DNA from: Campylobacter vicugnae
GTDB lineage: Bacteria; Campylobacterota; Campylobacteria; Campylobacterales; Campylobacteraceae
Assembly (NCBI RefSeq): GCF_002139875.1
Contig: NZ_CP018793.1
Location: 1,426,001 to 1,490,000, forward strand
Length of the DNA stretch: 64,000 nucleotides
Direction of reading: 5' to 3'
In this document: positions 21,617 to 30,591 of the stretch, one piece after another
Position numbering within the stretch: the stretch's first letter is position 1
Layout of the letters: every line of letters starts with the position of its first letter
Made by a program: the position numbers and the translations under genes
The notes under the pieces: generated by a model
Seen by the model: only the letters and a program-made list of their open reading frames with translations
The model's database searches: none
What the model was told of the DNA's origin: nothing

Positions 21617-23290
21617 ATGAGAAGTGATGATATAAAAAAGGGATATACAAGAACCCCACACAGATCTCTACTAAGAGCTACAGGACTTAGAGATGAGGAT
21701 TTTAATAAACCATTTATTGGAATAGCAAATAGCTTTATAGAGATTATTCCGGGGCATTTTTTTCTTGATAAATATTCTAAAATTCTAAAAGATGAAATTC
21801 GTAAAAATGGATGTGTGCCATTTGAATTTAACTGTATAGGCGTAGATGATGGTATCGCTATGGGTCATGGCGGAATGTTATATTCTCTTCCTAGTCGTGA
21901 AATTATAGCAAATTCAGTAGAAACTGTAATGAACGCACACTGCTTAGACGCTTTAGTATGTATGCCAAACTGTGATAAAATCGTCCCAGGTATGTTAATG
22001 GGAGCTTTAAGAGTAAATGTACCGACAATATTCATAAGCGGAGGGCCAATGGCTGCAGGTGTAGGACTTCATGGAGAGGCTCTAGATCTTAACTCAGCCT
22101 TTGAAGCAGTTGGCGCATATGAGACAAATCAGATAGATGAAAAAGAGTTAAAACATATAGAGTGCAATGCATGTCCAGGTGGCGGTAGCTGTAGTGGAAT
22201 GTTTACAGCAAACTCTATGAATACTCTATGCGAAGCTATGGGTATAGCGCTAAAAGGAAATGGCACTATATTAGCCCTAACAAAAGAGCGTGAAGAGCTA
22301 ATAAGAGCCGCAGCTCGTAGAATTTGCCAAATTGCTTTAGATGATAAATATAAAATAAGAAATATAATCAACGCTAAATCAATTCATAATGCAATGGTAG
22401 TAGATATGGCAATGGGTGGTAGTTCAAATACTATTCTTCATATGCTAGCTATAAGCCGTGAAGCCGGCACTCCATTAGATATAGCTAAGCTTAATGATAT
22501 TAGCCGTAGTGTGCCGCATATTGCCAAAATTGCTCCAAGCCTACAAACTGTCCATATGGAAGATATCGAGCGTGCAGGAGGCCTAAGCGCAGTAATTAAT
22601 GAAATAGCTAAATTTAACAGCAATTTGCTAAATTTAGACGCTTTAAATATAGAAGGTCAAACCATTTTAGAAAGAATCAAAGATGCAGATATAAAAGACA
22701 CTCAAGTGATTAGAACCGTAGATAATGCTTACTCAAAAGTTGGCGGTTTAGCAATTTTATTTGGTAATTTAGCTGAGCAAGGCTGTGTTATAAAAACTGC
22801 TGGAATAGTAGGCTCAAGACAATTTAGCGGTAAGGCAGTATGCTTTAACTCTCAAGATGAAGCCATAGAAGGAATTAGTAGTGGTAAAGTGGGCAAAGGT
22901 GATGTAGTAGTACTTCGCTATGAAGGGCCAAAAGGCGGTCCAGGAATGCAAGAGATGCTAAGCCCAACTAGCCTTATAATGGGGCGTGGTCTTGGTGCTG
23001 ATGTAGCGCTTATTACTGATGGACGCTTTAGCGGCGCAACAAGAGGTCTAAGTATCGGCCATGTAAGCCCAGAAGCTGCTGAAGGCGGTATGATAGGACT
23101 ACTAGAAGATGGCGATATAATCGATATCGATGTAGATAATTATAGTATCAATGTTCGCTTAAGCGATGAAGAGATAGAAAATAGAAAAGCTAAATGGCAA
23201 TATGCTGGTAAAGTAATAAATAGCAGATGGCTAAGACAATACCAAAAACTAGTAACCAATGCTAGCAATGGCGCAATTTTAGAAGCGTAA
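21617..23290 (+). CDS. ilvD: Dihydroxy-acid dehydratase
   Basis: A 557-residue Fe-S dehydratase of valine, isoleucine and pantothenate synthesis. Cluster-ligand cysteines lie in [10 protein letters not shown] and [17 protein letters not shown]; the C-terminal part has [12 protein letters not shown] and [13 protein letters not shown] place the start at ATG 21617, which has AAAAGGAG ahead of it. A longer frame from 21578 would overlap nhaA by 28 nt and add a non-conserved tail. It is followed by a strong terminator and ends the pyrG-recJ-nhaA-ilvD run. Confidence 0.97.
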   Translation: MRSDDIKKGYTRTPHRSLLRATGLRDEDFNKPFIGIANSFIEIIPGHFFLDKYSKILKDEIRKNGCVPFEFNCIGVDDGIAMGHGGMLYSLPSREIIANSVETVMNAHCLDALVCMPNCDKIVPGMLMGALRVNVPTIFISGGPMAAGVGLHGEALDLNSAFEAVGAYETNQIDEKELKHIECNACPGGGSCSGMFTANSMNTLCEAMGIALKGNGTILALTKEREELIRAAARRICQIALDDKYKIRNIINAKSIHNAMVVDMAMGGSSNTILHMLAISREAGTPLDIAKLNDISRSVPHIAKIAPSLQTVHMEDIERAGGLSAVINEIAKFNSNLLNLDALNIEGQTILERIKDADIKDTQVIRTVDNAYSKVGGLAILFGNLAEQGCVIKTAGIVGSRQFSGKAVCFNSQDEAIEGISSGKVGKGDVVVLRYEGPKGGPGMQEMLSPTSLIMGRGLGADVALITDGRFSGATRGLSIGHVSPEAAEGGMIGLLEDGDIIDIDVDNYSINVRLSDEEIENRKAKWQYAGKVINSRWLRQYQKLVTNASNGAILEA

Positions 23291-23301
23291 TAATGTAAGA
23301 T

Positions 23302-23320
23302 TCAGCCCTTTTAGGGCTGA
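23302..23320 (+). terminator. Terminator of the pyrG-ilvD run
   Basis: TCAGCCC (23302-23308), loop TTTTA, GGGCTGA (23314-23320), followed by GTTGTTTT, 12 bp after the ilvD stop. Confidence 0.85.
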
Positions 23321-23425
23321 GTTGTTTTAAATTTCAATAAATCAATAGGAGTTTTGCTTTTTATCTTTTATAATTCAATATCAAAAAATCAAAGATTAAA
23401 TTTATTATAGATCTATTAAAACTAT

Positions 23426-23503
23426 TTAGTATAGCCACCAAAAACCTTCCAGCTCTTCTTCAAACATAGATAATAAAATATCCAATGCTTTTACGTCAAT
23501 ATA
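23426..23503 (-). pseudogene. Possible decayed coding remnant downstream of kpsE
   Basis: In the gap between ilvD and kpsE, one minus-strand frame has no stop for about 25 codons and ends at TAA (23428-23426). The residues KALDILLSMFEEELEGFWWLY look protein-like. In the same frame two stops occur just upstream (TAA and TGA within 30 nt) and no start is available. It could be the tail of a decayed gene or chance. The rest of 23321-23579 is A/T-rich without other recognisable content. Confidence 0.25.
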
Positions 23504-23579
23504 TTATCTGTGATAATAACGCAATCATATAGTCATAAGAGCAAAAAAAGAATTCTCCTATTATATAGTTTTTTACTCA

Positions 23580-24728
23580 TCAATACCTATGTTCATCAAT
23601 AATGGCACGAACTAGCCTAACAATACCAAAAATCAAAGATAAAATAATAAAAATTGTAATAATATTATAAATCTTATTAGGATACGCAGCGCTCTCAGGC
23701 TTATGCGGACTTTGGATTACTACTAGCTGCTTAGCCTTTCTACCTATCTCAATTCTGGTAGTCTCTACTGCAGTTATTGCAGTTTTATAAACATCTTCAG
23801 CAAAACTTAAATTTAAATACAACGCCTCAAACTGTGCTACAACATCATTAAGACGATCTTTTGAAGCATTAGAAGCGACCTTACGCCTCTCTTTTTCTAG
23901 TTGTTCTTTATGGGCTTTTAACTCAGCTTTTAATGCTATAATCTCAGGTGCATTTTCATTTAAATAACTTCTCATAGCATTTAGTTCGGTCTCTTTTTTA
24001 GAGATTTGAAGCTCAATCTCAGTGATAAATCCAGCTTTTGTTTGCACTAAACTTTGTGGATCAAAAATTCCATACTGATTTTGAAATGCTAAAAGCTCAT
24101 TTTTGGCCTCTTTATATTTTTGTTTAGCATTTTCTAACTCGCCTTGGGCAAAGTTTAATTGTTCTCTGGCGATATTGTGTGAAATTTCATTAATAAATCT
24201 TTCACTCTCTTCTAAAATAGCTACTGATATACTCTGCGCATCCTCAGGACTAAAGCCTTCTACTGCAACATTTAAAAGCCCTGTAGATTCATCAAATAGC
24301 GTGTGAATTCTATCTCTATAATAATTTAAATAACTCTCTTGACTATCAGATGAATATAGACGAAAAAAAAGATCTAACTTTTGTTTTTGATAAAGCTCTC
24401 TTAAATTTATCTTTTCATCTAGTTTTTTGAGCATATCAAGAGATTTTATATACTCTTGCAAATATCTAATATCTTCAGTAGAACTAGATGGAATTCCAAC
24501 TAAGCTCTCTATCCCGCTAAGCGCTATTGGAGAGCTGCCATCAGTAGATTTAACACTAAGCGATACTTCACTTACATATCTATCAGCAGCAATAAATGCA
24601 TAATAAAATATCACTGCAACCATTATATATAACACAGTCTTAAAACTATCGAGCCTATTTAGGCGTTCTTTATGCTTTTTTATATCTTTAATTGATCTTA
24701 AGATCATAGCTCTTTTATTCAATTGCAT
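23580..24728 (-). CDS. kpsE: Capsule polysaccharide export inner-membrane protein KpsE
   Basis: A 382-residue polysaccharide co-polymerase/adaptor of the ABC-dependent capsule exporter. It has an N-terminal membrane helix (about 27-47), a large periplasmic part with coiled coil (about 180-300), and a second membrane helix near the C-terminus (about 352-372). The RYVSEVSLSVKS segment after the first helix is typical. It bridges KpsMT to the outer-membrane KpsD. It overlaps kpsT by 10 nt and ends the kpsC-S-M-T-E run. Confidence 0.94.
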   Translation of the reverse strand: MQLNKRAMILRSIKDIKKHKERLNRLDSFKTVLYIMVAVIFYYAFIAADRYVSEVSLSVKSTDGSSPIALSGIESLVGIPSSSTEDIRYLQEYIKSLDMLKKLDEKINLRELYQKQKLDLFFRLYSSDSQESYLNYYRDRIHTLFDESTGLLNVAVEGFSPEDAQSISVAILEESERFINEISHNIAREQLNFAQGELENAKQKYKEAKNELLAFQNQYGIFDPQSLVQTKAGFITEIELQISKKETELNAMRSYLNENAPEIIALKAELKAHKEQLEKERRKVASNASKDRLNDVVAQFEALYLNLSFAEDVYKTAITAVETTRIEIGRKAKQLVVIQSPHKPESAAYPNKIYNIITIFIILSLIFGIVRLVRAIIDEHRY

Positions 24729-25384
24729 ATCCTTTTATACATTTCAATTCCTTCATCTACATCGTCATAAACTGTAGTCATTCCGCTATTTACTAAGATT
24801 ACCTTATCGCACCACTGCTTTATCTCAGCCATATTGTGCGATACCATTATAACCTTAGAATTGCTTAGTTTTTCTTTATATATAGCATCGCTTTTTTTCT
24901 TAAATTTAGCATCACCAACTGCTCCAGCCTCATCTATTAAATAATAGTCAAAATCAAATGCCATACTAAGGCCAAATCCTATGCGTGAGCGCATACCTGA
25001 TGAGTAGGTATTCATCGGTTCATCAAAATATTTACCAATCTCAGCAAATTCTTCAATATAACGAACCTTTTCTTCTAATGCTTCGCCCTTATAACCATAA
25101 ACTCTAGCTACAAACTTAACATTATCTCTAGCTGAAAGAGATTGTTGAAATCCGCCAGCTAAACCAACTGGCCATGATATTTTTTTATCAGTGATGACTT
25201 TGCCAGCATTTGGAATATCAGCACCGCTTAATAATCGCATAAGAGTAGATTTACCAGCACCATTTCTACCTATTAATCCAATACTACAATCATCTGGAAA
25301 GGTAAAGGTAAACTCACGAAAAACAAAGTGTTTATCCCCATTACTTAATGGATAAAATTTGGTTAAATTATCTAATTTTATCAT
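24719..25384 (-). CDS. kpsT: Capsule polysaccharide ABC transporter ATPase KpsT
   Basis: A 221-residue ATPase of the group 2 capsule exporter. Walker A is GRNGAGKST (about 38-46), the ABC signature region is YSSGMRSRIGFGLSMAF, and Walker B is DYYLIDEA (with an EAGAVGD variant). The short form without C-terminal carbohydrate-binding domain is the KpsT type. It overlaps kpsM by 4 nt. Confidence 0.95.
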   Translation of the reverse strand: MIKLDNLTKFYPLSNGDKHFVFREFTFTFPDDCSIGLIGRNGAGKSTLMRLLSGADIPNAGKVITDKKISWPVGLAGGFQQSLSARDNVKFVARVYGYKGEALEEKVRYIEEFAEIGKYFDEPMNTYSSGMRSRIGFGLSMAFDFDYYLIDEAGAVGDAKFKKKSDAIYKEKLSNSKVIMVSHNMAEIKQWCDKVILVNSGMTTVYDDVDEGIEMYKRICN

Positions 25385-26175
25385 GGCCTACTCGCTACTA
25401 ATTCTCTGCGTTTATAGTAATAAAACCAAAATCCTATAAATAGCATAACAATATTAAATGCAACTGGATATATTAAATTTATCCCATCAGCTAGCGGATA
25501 ACTATCAAAGTAGTAATACTTTAGACTTTCACATATGTGAAGCATAGGATTATAAAGGAGATATTTAAGAATATCATTTGGAATGATCCATATAGGAAAA
25601 ATAACGCAAGATAAAATATATAAGGCCGCAGTAATATAATTTAAAAATGTTTTTAAAGGCTCTACAAAGTGAGTTATAATGGCAAAAATCATACCAATGC
25701 TAAATCCAGATAACATCATAAGCCCCACGCATCCAAACATCGCTAGAAAATCTCGTGGCAATACATCATAACCTATAAACCATCTTACTAAAATCATAAC
25801 ACTCAAAAATATTGCTGAATATATATAAAACTCAAGTAGAGTTCTAGCTAAAAAAACATGAATAGGGCGAACTGGCTTATAAAAAAATAGGGATAAATTT
25901 CCAGCTATCCCGCCCATAAGTTGATTTACAATATTTCTAAACATAAAAAAAGGAATTATTCCACACGCCAAAAACATAAATACTGGCGTTTGACCAGGAA
26001 CTATTAAATTGCTAATATGCTCACGAATCAAAGTTACCAAAGTTGTAATCACAAGAATTTGCATCAAAGGTTCGCCAATCACCCAAAAGTAGCCTAGATG
26101 TCTATTTTTACCAAATCTAGTCTTTAACTCTCTAAAAAACAGCGCCCTTATAACATTTAGCACTCTATCCTCCAA
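25381..26175 (-). CDS. kpsM: Capsule polysaccharide ABC transporter permease KpsM
   Basis: A 264-residue ABC-2 permease with six hydrophobic segments. The N-terminal RALFFRELKTRFGKNRHLGY and the internal FMFLACGIIPFFMFRN are characteristic of KpsM. It translocates lipid-linked capsule across the inner membrane. It sits 49 nt after kpsS and overlaps kpsT. Confidence 0.95.
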   Translation of the reverse strand: MEDRVLNVIRALFFRELKTRFGKNRHLGYFWVIGEPLMQILVITTLVTLIREHISNLIVPGQTPVFMFLACGIIPFFMFRNIVNQLMGGIAGNLSLFFYKPVRPIHVFLARTLLEFYIYSAIFLSVMILVRWFIGYDVLPRDFLAMFGCVGLMMLSGFSIGMIFAIITHFVEPLKTFLNYITAALYILSCVIFPIWIIPNDILKYLLYNPMLHICESLKYYYFDSYPLADGINLIYPVAFNIVMLFIGFWFYYYKRRELVASRP

Positions 26176-26224
26176 ATTTCGCTTTAAGAATTATATCAAA
26201 ATAAGGTTACAAATTACTTGAAAC

Positions 26225-27421
26225 TCATTTAAATTCAATCCCATCACGCAAATAATAGCTCCCAATAACTTGCGTATGGTCTATTAGATATGATCTAAAT
26301 TTGCTATAAAGTTGCTTATCTACTGGCTTTTGAATATTCCAAAAATTATCCAATCCTATATCTTTGGTAGTAAGCCCATCTATATCATACATAGATTTAC
26401 CAAGACATATAATAGGTTTGCCATAATGCAAAGCATTTAGCCCAACTGTGCTATTTATTAAAACTACTGCTTTTGAGTTTTTAATAACCGTAGGTAGATG
26501 CACATCAAATATAGCCATTGTACGGTTTTCAATTTTATATATTTTAGATAGATATTTAATATATGAGCTATAGTTTTTTTTGCCACGATCCATTGGATGG
26601 TGCTTAAACACCAAGATTGTATCTTTAGGCGCATATCTAGAAAATGAAGCAATAATATACTCAATAAAACTCTCCATTGTCTTAAATCTAGAGTGTGTTC
26701 GCACTTGAAAATCATCATGAGTTTGAATTGGAACAAAGTAGTATTTACCACTTAGTTCACCTTCAAATTTATCATTAAGCCCTTTTTCGCTAAATTTATA
26801 TTTGATCTTTCTAAACAGATTACAAATTCCATAAAAACCCTCTTTTATAGATGAAAAATCACGATGATGAATATAGTTAGGGTATAAAAAATAAAAAATA
26901 TTAGATATTAAATAGTACTGAGACGCCCACCAAGCCATCACTCCATAGGTAGAATTTGATTTAGCAGTAAATGGCTCAATTTTAGATTCATACTCATCAT
27001 AAAATTCCCTTATTCTAGGCATTCTAGAGTGGTGATTTACTCCATAATACTCCATAGTGATAAATCCTGGACGCAGATATCCCTCTTCAAATACATAAAG
27101 ATCAATCCCCATACCCTTTGCAATCTCAATGGCTTTTTTATGATAAAATCTACAATCTCCAAATAAAAATACAATATCAATATTATTAACTTCATAGAAT
27201 TTTTTGATAAATTTAGGCCACTGCTTTGGCGTGCTTTTATATGGAAAGTAGCTTTTGGTTTTTGAAAAATATGCATCACCTGCATTAAATCCAATTCGCA
27301 TAACAAAAGCACCCTTTTTTGTGCAGATATTATCAAGCTTATTAAAAAAATCCCCCATTGGCCCTTGCAAAAGAAGGATATTTTTGCCTTTTATATTACC
27401 AATTCTATCTTCTAATCTCAT
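26225..27421 (-). CDS. kpsS: Capsule Kdo-linker glycosyltransferase KpsS
   Basis: A 398-residue protein of the KpsS/capsule polysaccharide modification family. With KpsC it builds the poly-Kdo linker on lysophosphatidylglycerol that anchors group 2 capsules. Visible features are ILLLQGPMGDFFNKLDN at the start, YVFEEGYLRPGFITMEYYGV, and the KHHPMDRG and INSTVGLNALHYGKPIICLG motifs near the C-terminus. It overlaps kpsC by 4 nt. It is a beta-Kdo transferase by family knowledge. Confidence 0.94.
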   Translation of the reverse strand: MRLEDRIGNIKGKNILLLQGPMGDFFNKLDNICTKKGAFVMRIGFNAGDAYFSKTKSYFPYKSTPKQWPKFIKKFYEVNNIDIVFLFGDCRFYHKKAIEIAKGMGIDLYVFEEGYLRPGFITMEYYGVNHHSRMPRIREFYDEYESKIEPFTAKSNSTYGVMAWWASQYYLISNIFYFLYPNYIHHRDFSSIKEGFYGICNLFRKIKYKFSEKGLNDKFEGELSGKYYFVPIQTHDDFQVRTHSRFKTMESFIEYIIASFSRYAPKDTILVFKHHPMDRGKKNYSSYIKYLSKIYKIENRTMAIFDVHLPTVIKNSKAVVLINSTVGLNALHYGKPIICLGKSMYDIDGLTTKDIGLDNFWNIQKPVDKQLYSKFRSYLIDHTQVIGSYYLRDGIEFK

Positions 27422-29487
27422 CTTTTTACCATAAATAAAACTATGTATAAAATTTTTTGCCCGACTCTAGCATATAGTGATTTTATCTTATGCAATAAAG
27501 CATTTACTGGTTTTTGTAATTTTGCTCTTTGTTCTTGTAATGCCAAGATTAAATCACTTGCGTTGCAAGGCTTTAAATTTATAGGATGAACATACTTAGG
27601 ATAAAGCAGATATGCCCCAGCTACTAATTCATCATTACTTAAACTTCTATATCTACGTGGCTGTGGTTTTTTATCATCGCTTAGTCCCCAGCCAGCCCAA
27701 AACGGCCTACCATAACAAATAACCCTTTTGCCTCTTAAAATCGCTTCTAGTCCGCTTGTAGATGTCATAGTATGAATCTCATCGGCCAAATCAAGCAAAG
27801 TTGGCATACTTACACCCTCTAGCACTTCATCGCAATATTTTAAGGCTTGATCTATATCTACCAAACCAATTCTATTGCCGCTTACTACATCTGGATGAGG
27901 CTTATAGATGATATGCGAATTTGGCGAGTTTAGCCTTGCTTGTTCTAAAAGCTCTATATTCTTCATTCCATCAGCGCCAATTCTTACACTTGCATCATCT
28001 TCTACTTGACCTATTACTAAAGCGATTTTTTTACCATTTTTAGACGAAATTATACCATCTTTATCATCATTATATTTTGAAATTTTACTATCTATCAAAA
28101 TATCTTTTAGTTTTTTAGCGGCTTCTAATTCAGATGAGCTAAATTTATGATAGTTTAATATATTTTCTAGCCTACTTGGCGATGTGGTATCAAAATATAT
28201 TCCCACATCATCAAAAACCAATGAATACGGCCTAGTAAGGTCGCTTCCAAGTCCAACTGAGCGAATAAATCCATCTTCTACTCTTATGATATTTACGCTA
28301 TTTTCATCGCACCATTTTTGCAGTTCTAGATACTCTTTTTTACCCCATATATATACTAAAGAATTTGTATCTAATCCAGCTTTTAAGGCTGATTTAAGTG
28401 GATTTTTATTAAATACACTTATATAATTTAAATTTTCACCCAAAAATGGCTTCATAAATTTTCGCTTCCAAACAGAAAATCCAAATAAAAACTTCTGCTT
28501 TTTACACTCATTTAATCTAGCATTTTTAAGTGTGTTAATCTGTGGAAGTACTCTTTTTAGTGTAGTATTTTGCCCGGTATATGCATCAATATATTTAGCA
28601 TATAATATATATGCCCCAGCAAATAACTCCTCTATACTAAGAGTTCTATTCCTTCTTGATGGAGCTTGGACTCTATCATCACTTAATCCCCATCCAGCAT
28701 AAAAAGGCATACCAAAACATACGCATTCACACCCGCACATCAATGCCTCAAACCCCATACCAGAAGTCTTTGTATAGACTTTATTTATATACTTTAAAAG
28801 TGAAATTGGGTTAATATCTTCGGCTATAATTTTGATTTTAGAATCCAAATTTGATATATTTATATCTGATTTTTTCTTGCCACTTAATACATCTGGGTGA
28901 ATTTTTAACAAAATATTTGAATTTGGATTTTCTTTAATTGCTGCATCAATCATATCAATAGTGCTAAATTTATCACCAAGACCATAAACCAGCGATGCAT
29001 CGCCATCGGTTTGGGCTATTATAAGAATATTATTGCTATTTTCTAACTCATATTTTTGTATTAAATTTTTACTAATATTTGGCGCATTATTATATTTTGA
29101 GATATTATGAGTAGTGATAAAATCTATACACCATTTAGATTCTTGTAATAATTCATTGTCAAATTTATGTTCTGATAAAATTTTTTCTAGCCTACTTTGA
29201 GAAGTTGCATCATAATAAATTCCAATATCATCTTCTACGATACTAAGCAGCTTAGCCCCATCTACCCCAAGCCCAACTGAGCGAATAAATCCATCTTCTA
29301 AAAGCTTAAATTTACCATTAAATTTAGTTGATAATTCTATAGCTTTTTTACCAGATTCTTTTCGTCCCCAACCATAAAATGTTGGTTCTTTACATACGAA
29401 TGTGAATTGCAAAATTTTTTTTATATTATAAAAATACTTAACATTTTTTATTAAATTTATAGAGCTACTATAGCCATCAAATTTCAT
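27418..29487 (-). CDS. kpsC: Dual-domain capsule Kdo transferase KpsC
   Basis: A 689-residue protein built of two homologous Kdo-transferase domains (about 1-330 and 350-660). The same motif set occurs twice: WGRKESGKKA/WGKKEYLELQ, LEDGFIRSVGLG/VEDGFIRSVGLG, LLKIHPDVLSGKK/IYKPHPDVVSGNR, and PFYAGWGLSDD/PFWAGWGLSDD. By family knowledge the two domains add Kdo with alternating linkages. The length is normal. It is the first gene of the kpsCSMTE run, and its promoter must lie in the 29488-29620 gap, which also holds a long palindrome. Confidence 0.95.
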   Translation of the reverse strand: MKFDGYSSSINLIKNVKYFYNIKKILQFTFVCKEPTFYGWGRKESGKKAIELSTKFNGKFKLLEDGFIRSVGLGVDGAKLLSIVEDDIGIYYDATSQSRLEKILSEHKFDNELLQESKWCIDFITTHNISKYNNAPNISKNLIQKYELENSNNILIIAQTDGDASLVYGLGDKFSTIDMIDAAIKENPNSNILLKIHPDVLSGKKKSDINISNLDSKIKIIAEDINPISLLKYINKVYTKTSGMGFEALMCGCECVCFGMPFYAGWGLSDDRVQAPSRRNRTLSIEELFAGAYILYAKYIDAYTGQNTTLKRVLPQINTLKNARLNECKKQKFLFGFSVWKRKFMKPFLGENLNYISVFNKNPLKSALKAGLDTNSLVYIWGKKEYLELQKWCDENSVNIIRVEDGFIRSVGLGSDLTRPYSLVFDDVGIYFDTTSPSRLENILNYHKFSSSELEAAKKLKDILIDSKISKYNDDKDGIISSKNGKKIALVIGQVEDDASVRIGADGMKNIELLEQARLNSPNSHIIYKPHPDVVSGNRIGLVDIDQALKYCDEVLEGVSMPTLLDLADEIHTMTSTSGLEAILRGKRVICYGRPFWAGWGLSDDKKPQPRRYRSLSNDELVAGAYLLYPKYVHPINLKPCNASDLILALQEQRAKLQKPVNALLHKIKSLYARVGQKILYIVLFMVKR

Positions 29488-29544
29488 TTCAAATCCGTAT
29501 TTATAAATTTCTATAAATTATAACCAACAAACTATAAAAAAACA

Positions 29545-29579
29545 ATAAACATTAATTATAAACCATAATTAATGTTTAT
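29545..29579. promoter_or_regulatory. 15-bp perfect inverted repeat between kpsC and cdtB
   Basis: ATAAACATTAATTAT (29545-29559), loop AAACC (29560-29564), then the exact reverse complement (29565-29579). It is the most symmetrical element in the gap, 58 bp before the kpsC start and upstream of cdtB. It could be an operator for a dimeric regulator or an RNA hairpin in a divergent transcript. It lacks the G/C content of a classic terminator. Confidence 0.55.
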
Positions 29580-29619
29580 CAAACTATATCTTAGCTTCAA
29601 AATATATATTATTAATTGA

Positions 29620-30591
29620 AGCAATATTAATAAAAATAGTCTAAATAAAATAGTTAAATTTAATATATCTAATAGAGCATTTAAACTTGATATATTAAAT
29701 AGTTTAAATAGAGCAATTAGATTAATAAATCCATTAAAAGTATTAAAATCTCTAAGATTAAATTTACTAAGTAAATTCTTTTTAATACTTGGTTTTAGTT
29801 TTACTCTATCGCATGCTGTAATAGATGATTTTAAAACTGCAACATGGAATATGCAAGGCTCAAGTGCTAGTAGTGAGGCTAAATGGAGTGTAAGCATTAG
29901 ACAGATGTTTAGTGGTGCTTCTGGTGTTGATATATTAGCAGTTCAAGAAGCTGGCACTCTTCCTCAAACAGCAAGAGCAACTGGAAGAACATTTGATTTT
30001 AATGGGACAAGTGTTCAAGTTAGTGAGCATATATGGAATTTAGGTACATCTTTAAGACCTAGCTTTGTCTATATATATTATGCTCCAACAGATGCTGGAG
30101 CAAATAGAGTAAATCTAGCCTTAGTTAGTAGAACTCCAGCTGATGAAGTATTCTTACTTCCACCACCAACAACAGCCTCAAGACCAATGCTAGGAATTAG
30201 AATTAATAATGATGCATTCTTTAGTATTCATGCACTTGCTAATGGTGGAGCTGATGCTTCTGCAATTGTGCATAATATAGATCTATTCTTTCAAGGCTCT
30301 CCAACTCTAGCTAGTACTAACTGGATTATAATGGGAGATTTTAATAGAGAACCAGGAGAGCTACTTAGCTCATTTGAGCTTGCATTAAGACTTAGAACTA
30401 GAATAATAACTAATAGTGCAATAACTCAAGTAAGTGCTAGAAGAACTCTAGATTATGCAATAGTAGGCAACTCTAATCGTGCCATAGTGCCAGCTCCACT
30501 TCCAAGCATTACAGCTAGTACATTCTTTGGTGGATTTAGAACTCACCTTGCAAGTGATCACTTCCCTATAACATTTAGGAGATTTCAATGA
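29620..30591 (+). CDS. cdtB: Cytolethal distending toxin nuclease subunit CdtB (start codon problem)
   Basis: The homologous part is the DNase-I-like active subunit of CDT. From ATG 29851 (246 residues) it keeps Glu33 (VQEAGTLP), His127 (IHALANGG), Asp163/Asn165 (GDFNREP) and Asp236-His237 (SDHFPI), and ends TFRRF. However, homology and a good signal peptide (KFFLILGFSFTLSHA) begin upstream, with TWN before the 29851 ATG. The frame is open back to 29620, bounded by TGA at 29617-29619. It contains no other ATG, and no GTG or TTG. An in-frame ATG at 29572 lies before that TGA. So either a rare start (for example ATT 29716) is used, or the gene is broken by one nonsense codon. cdtC follows with ATGA overlap. 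Confidence 0.85.
   Translation, partial: SNINKNSLNKIVKFNISNRAFKLDILNSLNRAIRLINPLKVLKSLRLNLLSKFFLILGFSFTLSHAVIDDFKTATWNMQGSSASSEAKWSVSIRQMFSGASGVDILAVQEAGTLPQTARATGRTFDFNGTSVQVSEHIWNLGTSLRPSFVYIYYAPTDAGANRVNLALVSRTPADEVFLLPPPTTASRPMLGIRINNDAFFSIHALANGGADASAIVHNIDLFFQGSPTLASTNWIIMGDFNREPGELLSSFELALRLRTRIITNSAITQVSARRTLDYAIVGNSNRAIVPAPLPSITASTFFGGFRTHLASDHFPITFRRFQ

Noticed and set aside
29556..29897. Minus-strand frame over the cdtB 5' region
   Set aside because: Leu/Ile-rich antisense of A/T-rich sequence, no ribosome-binding site, and it opposes the cdtB frame that carries real homology.
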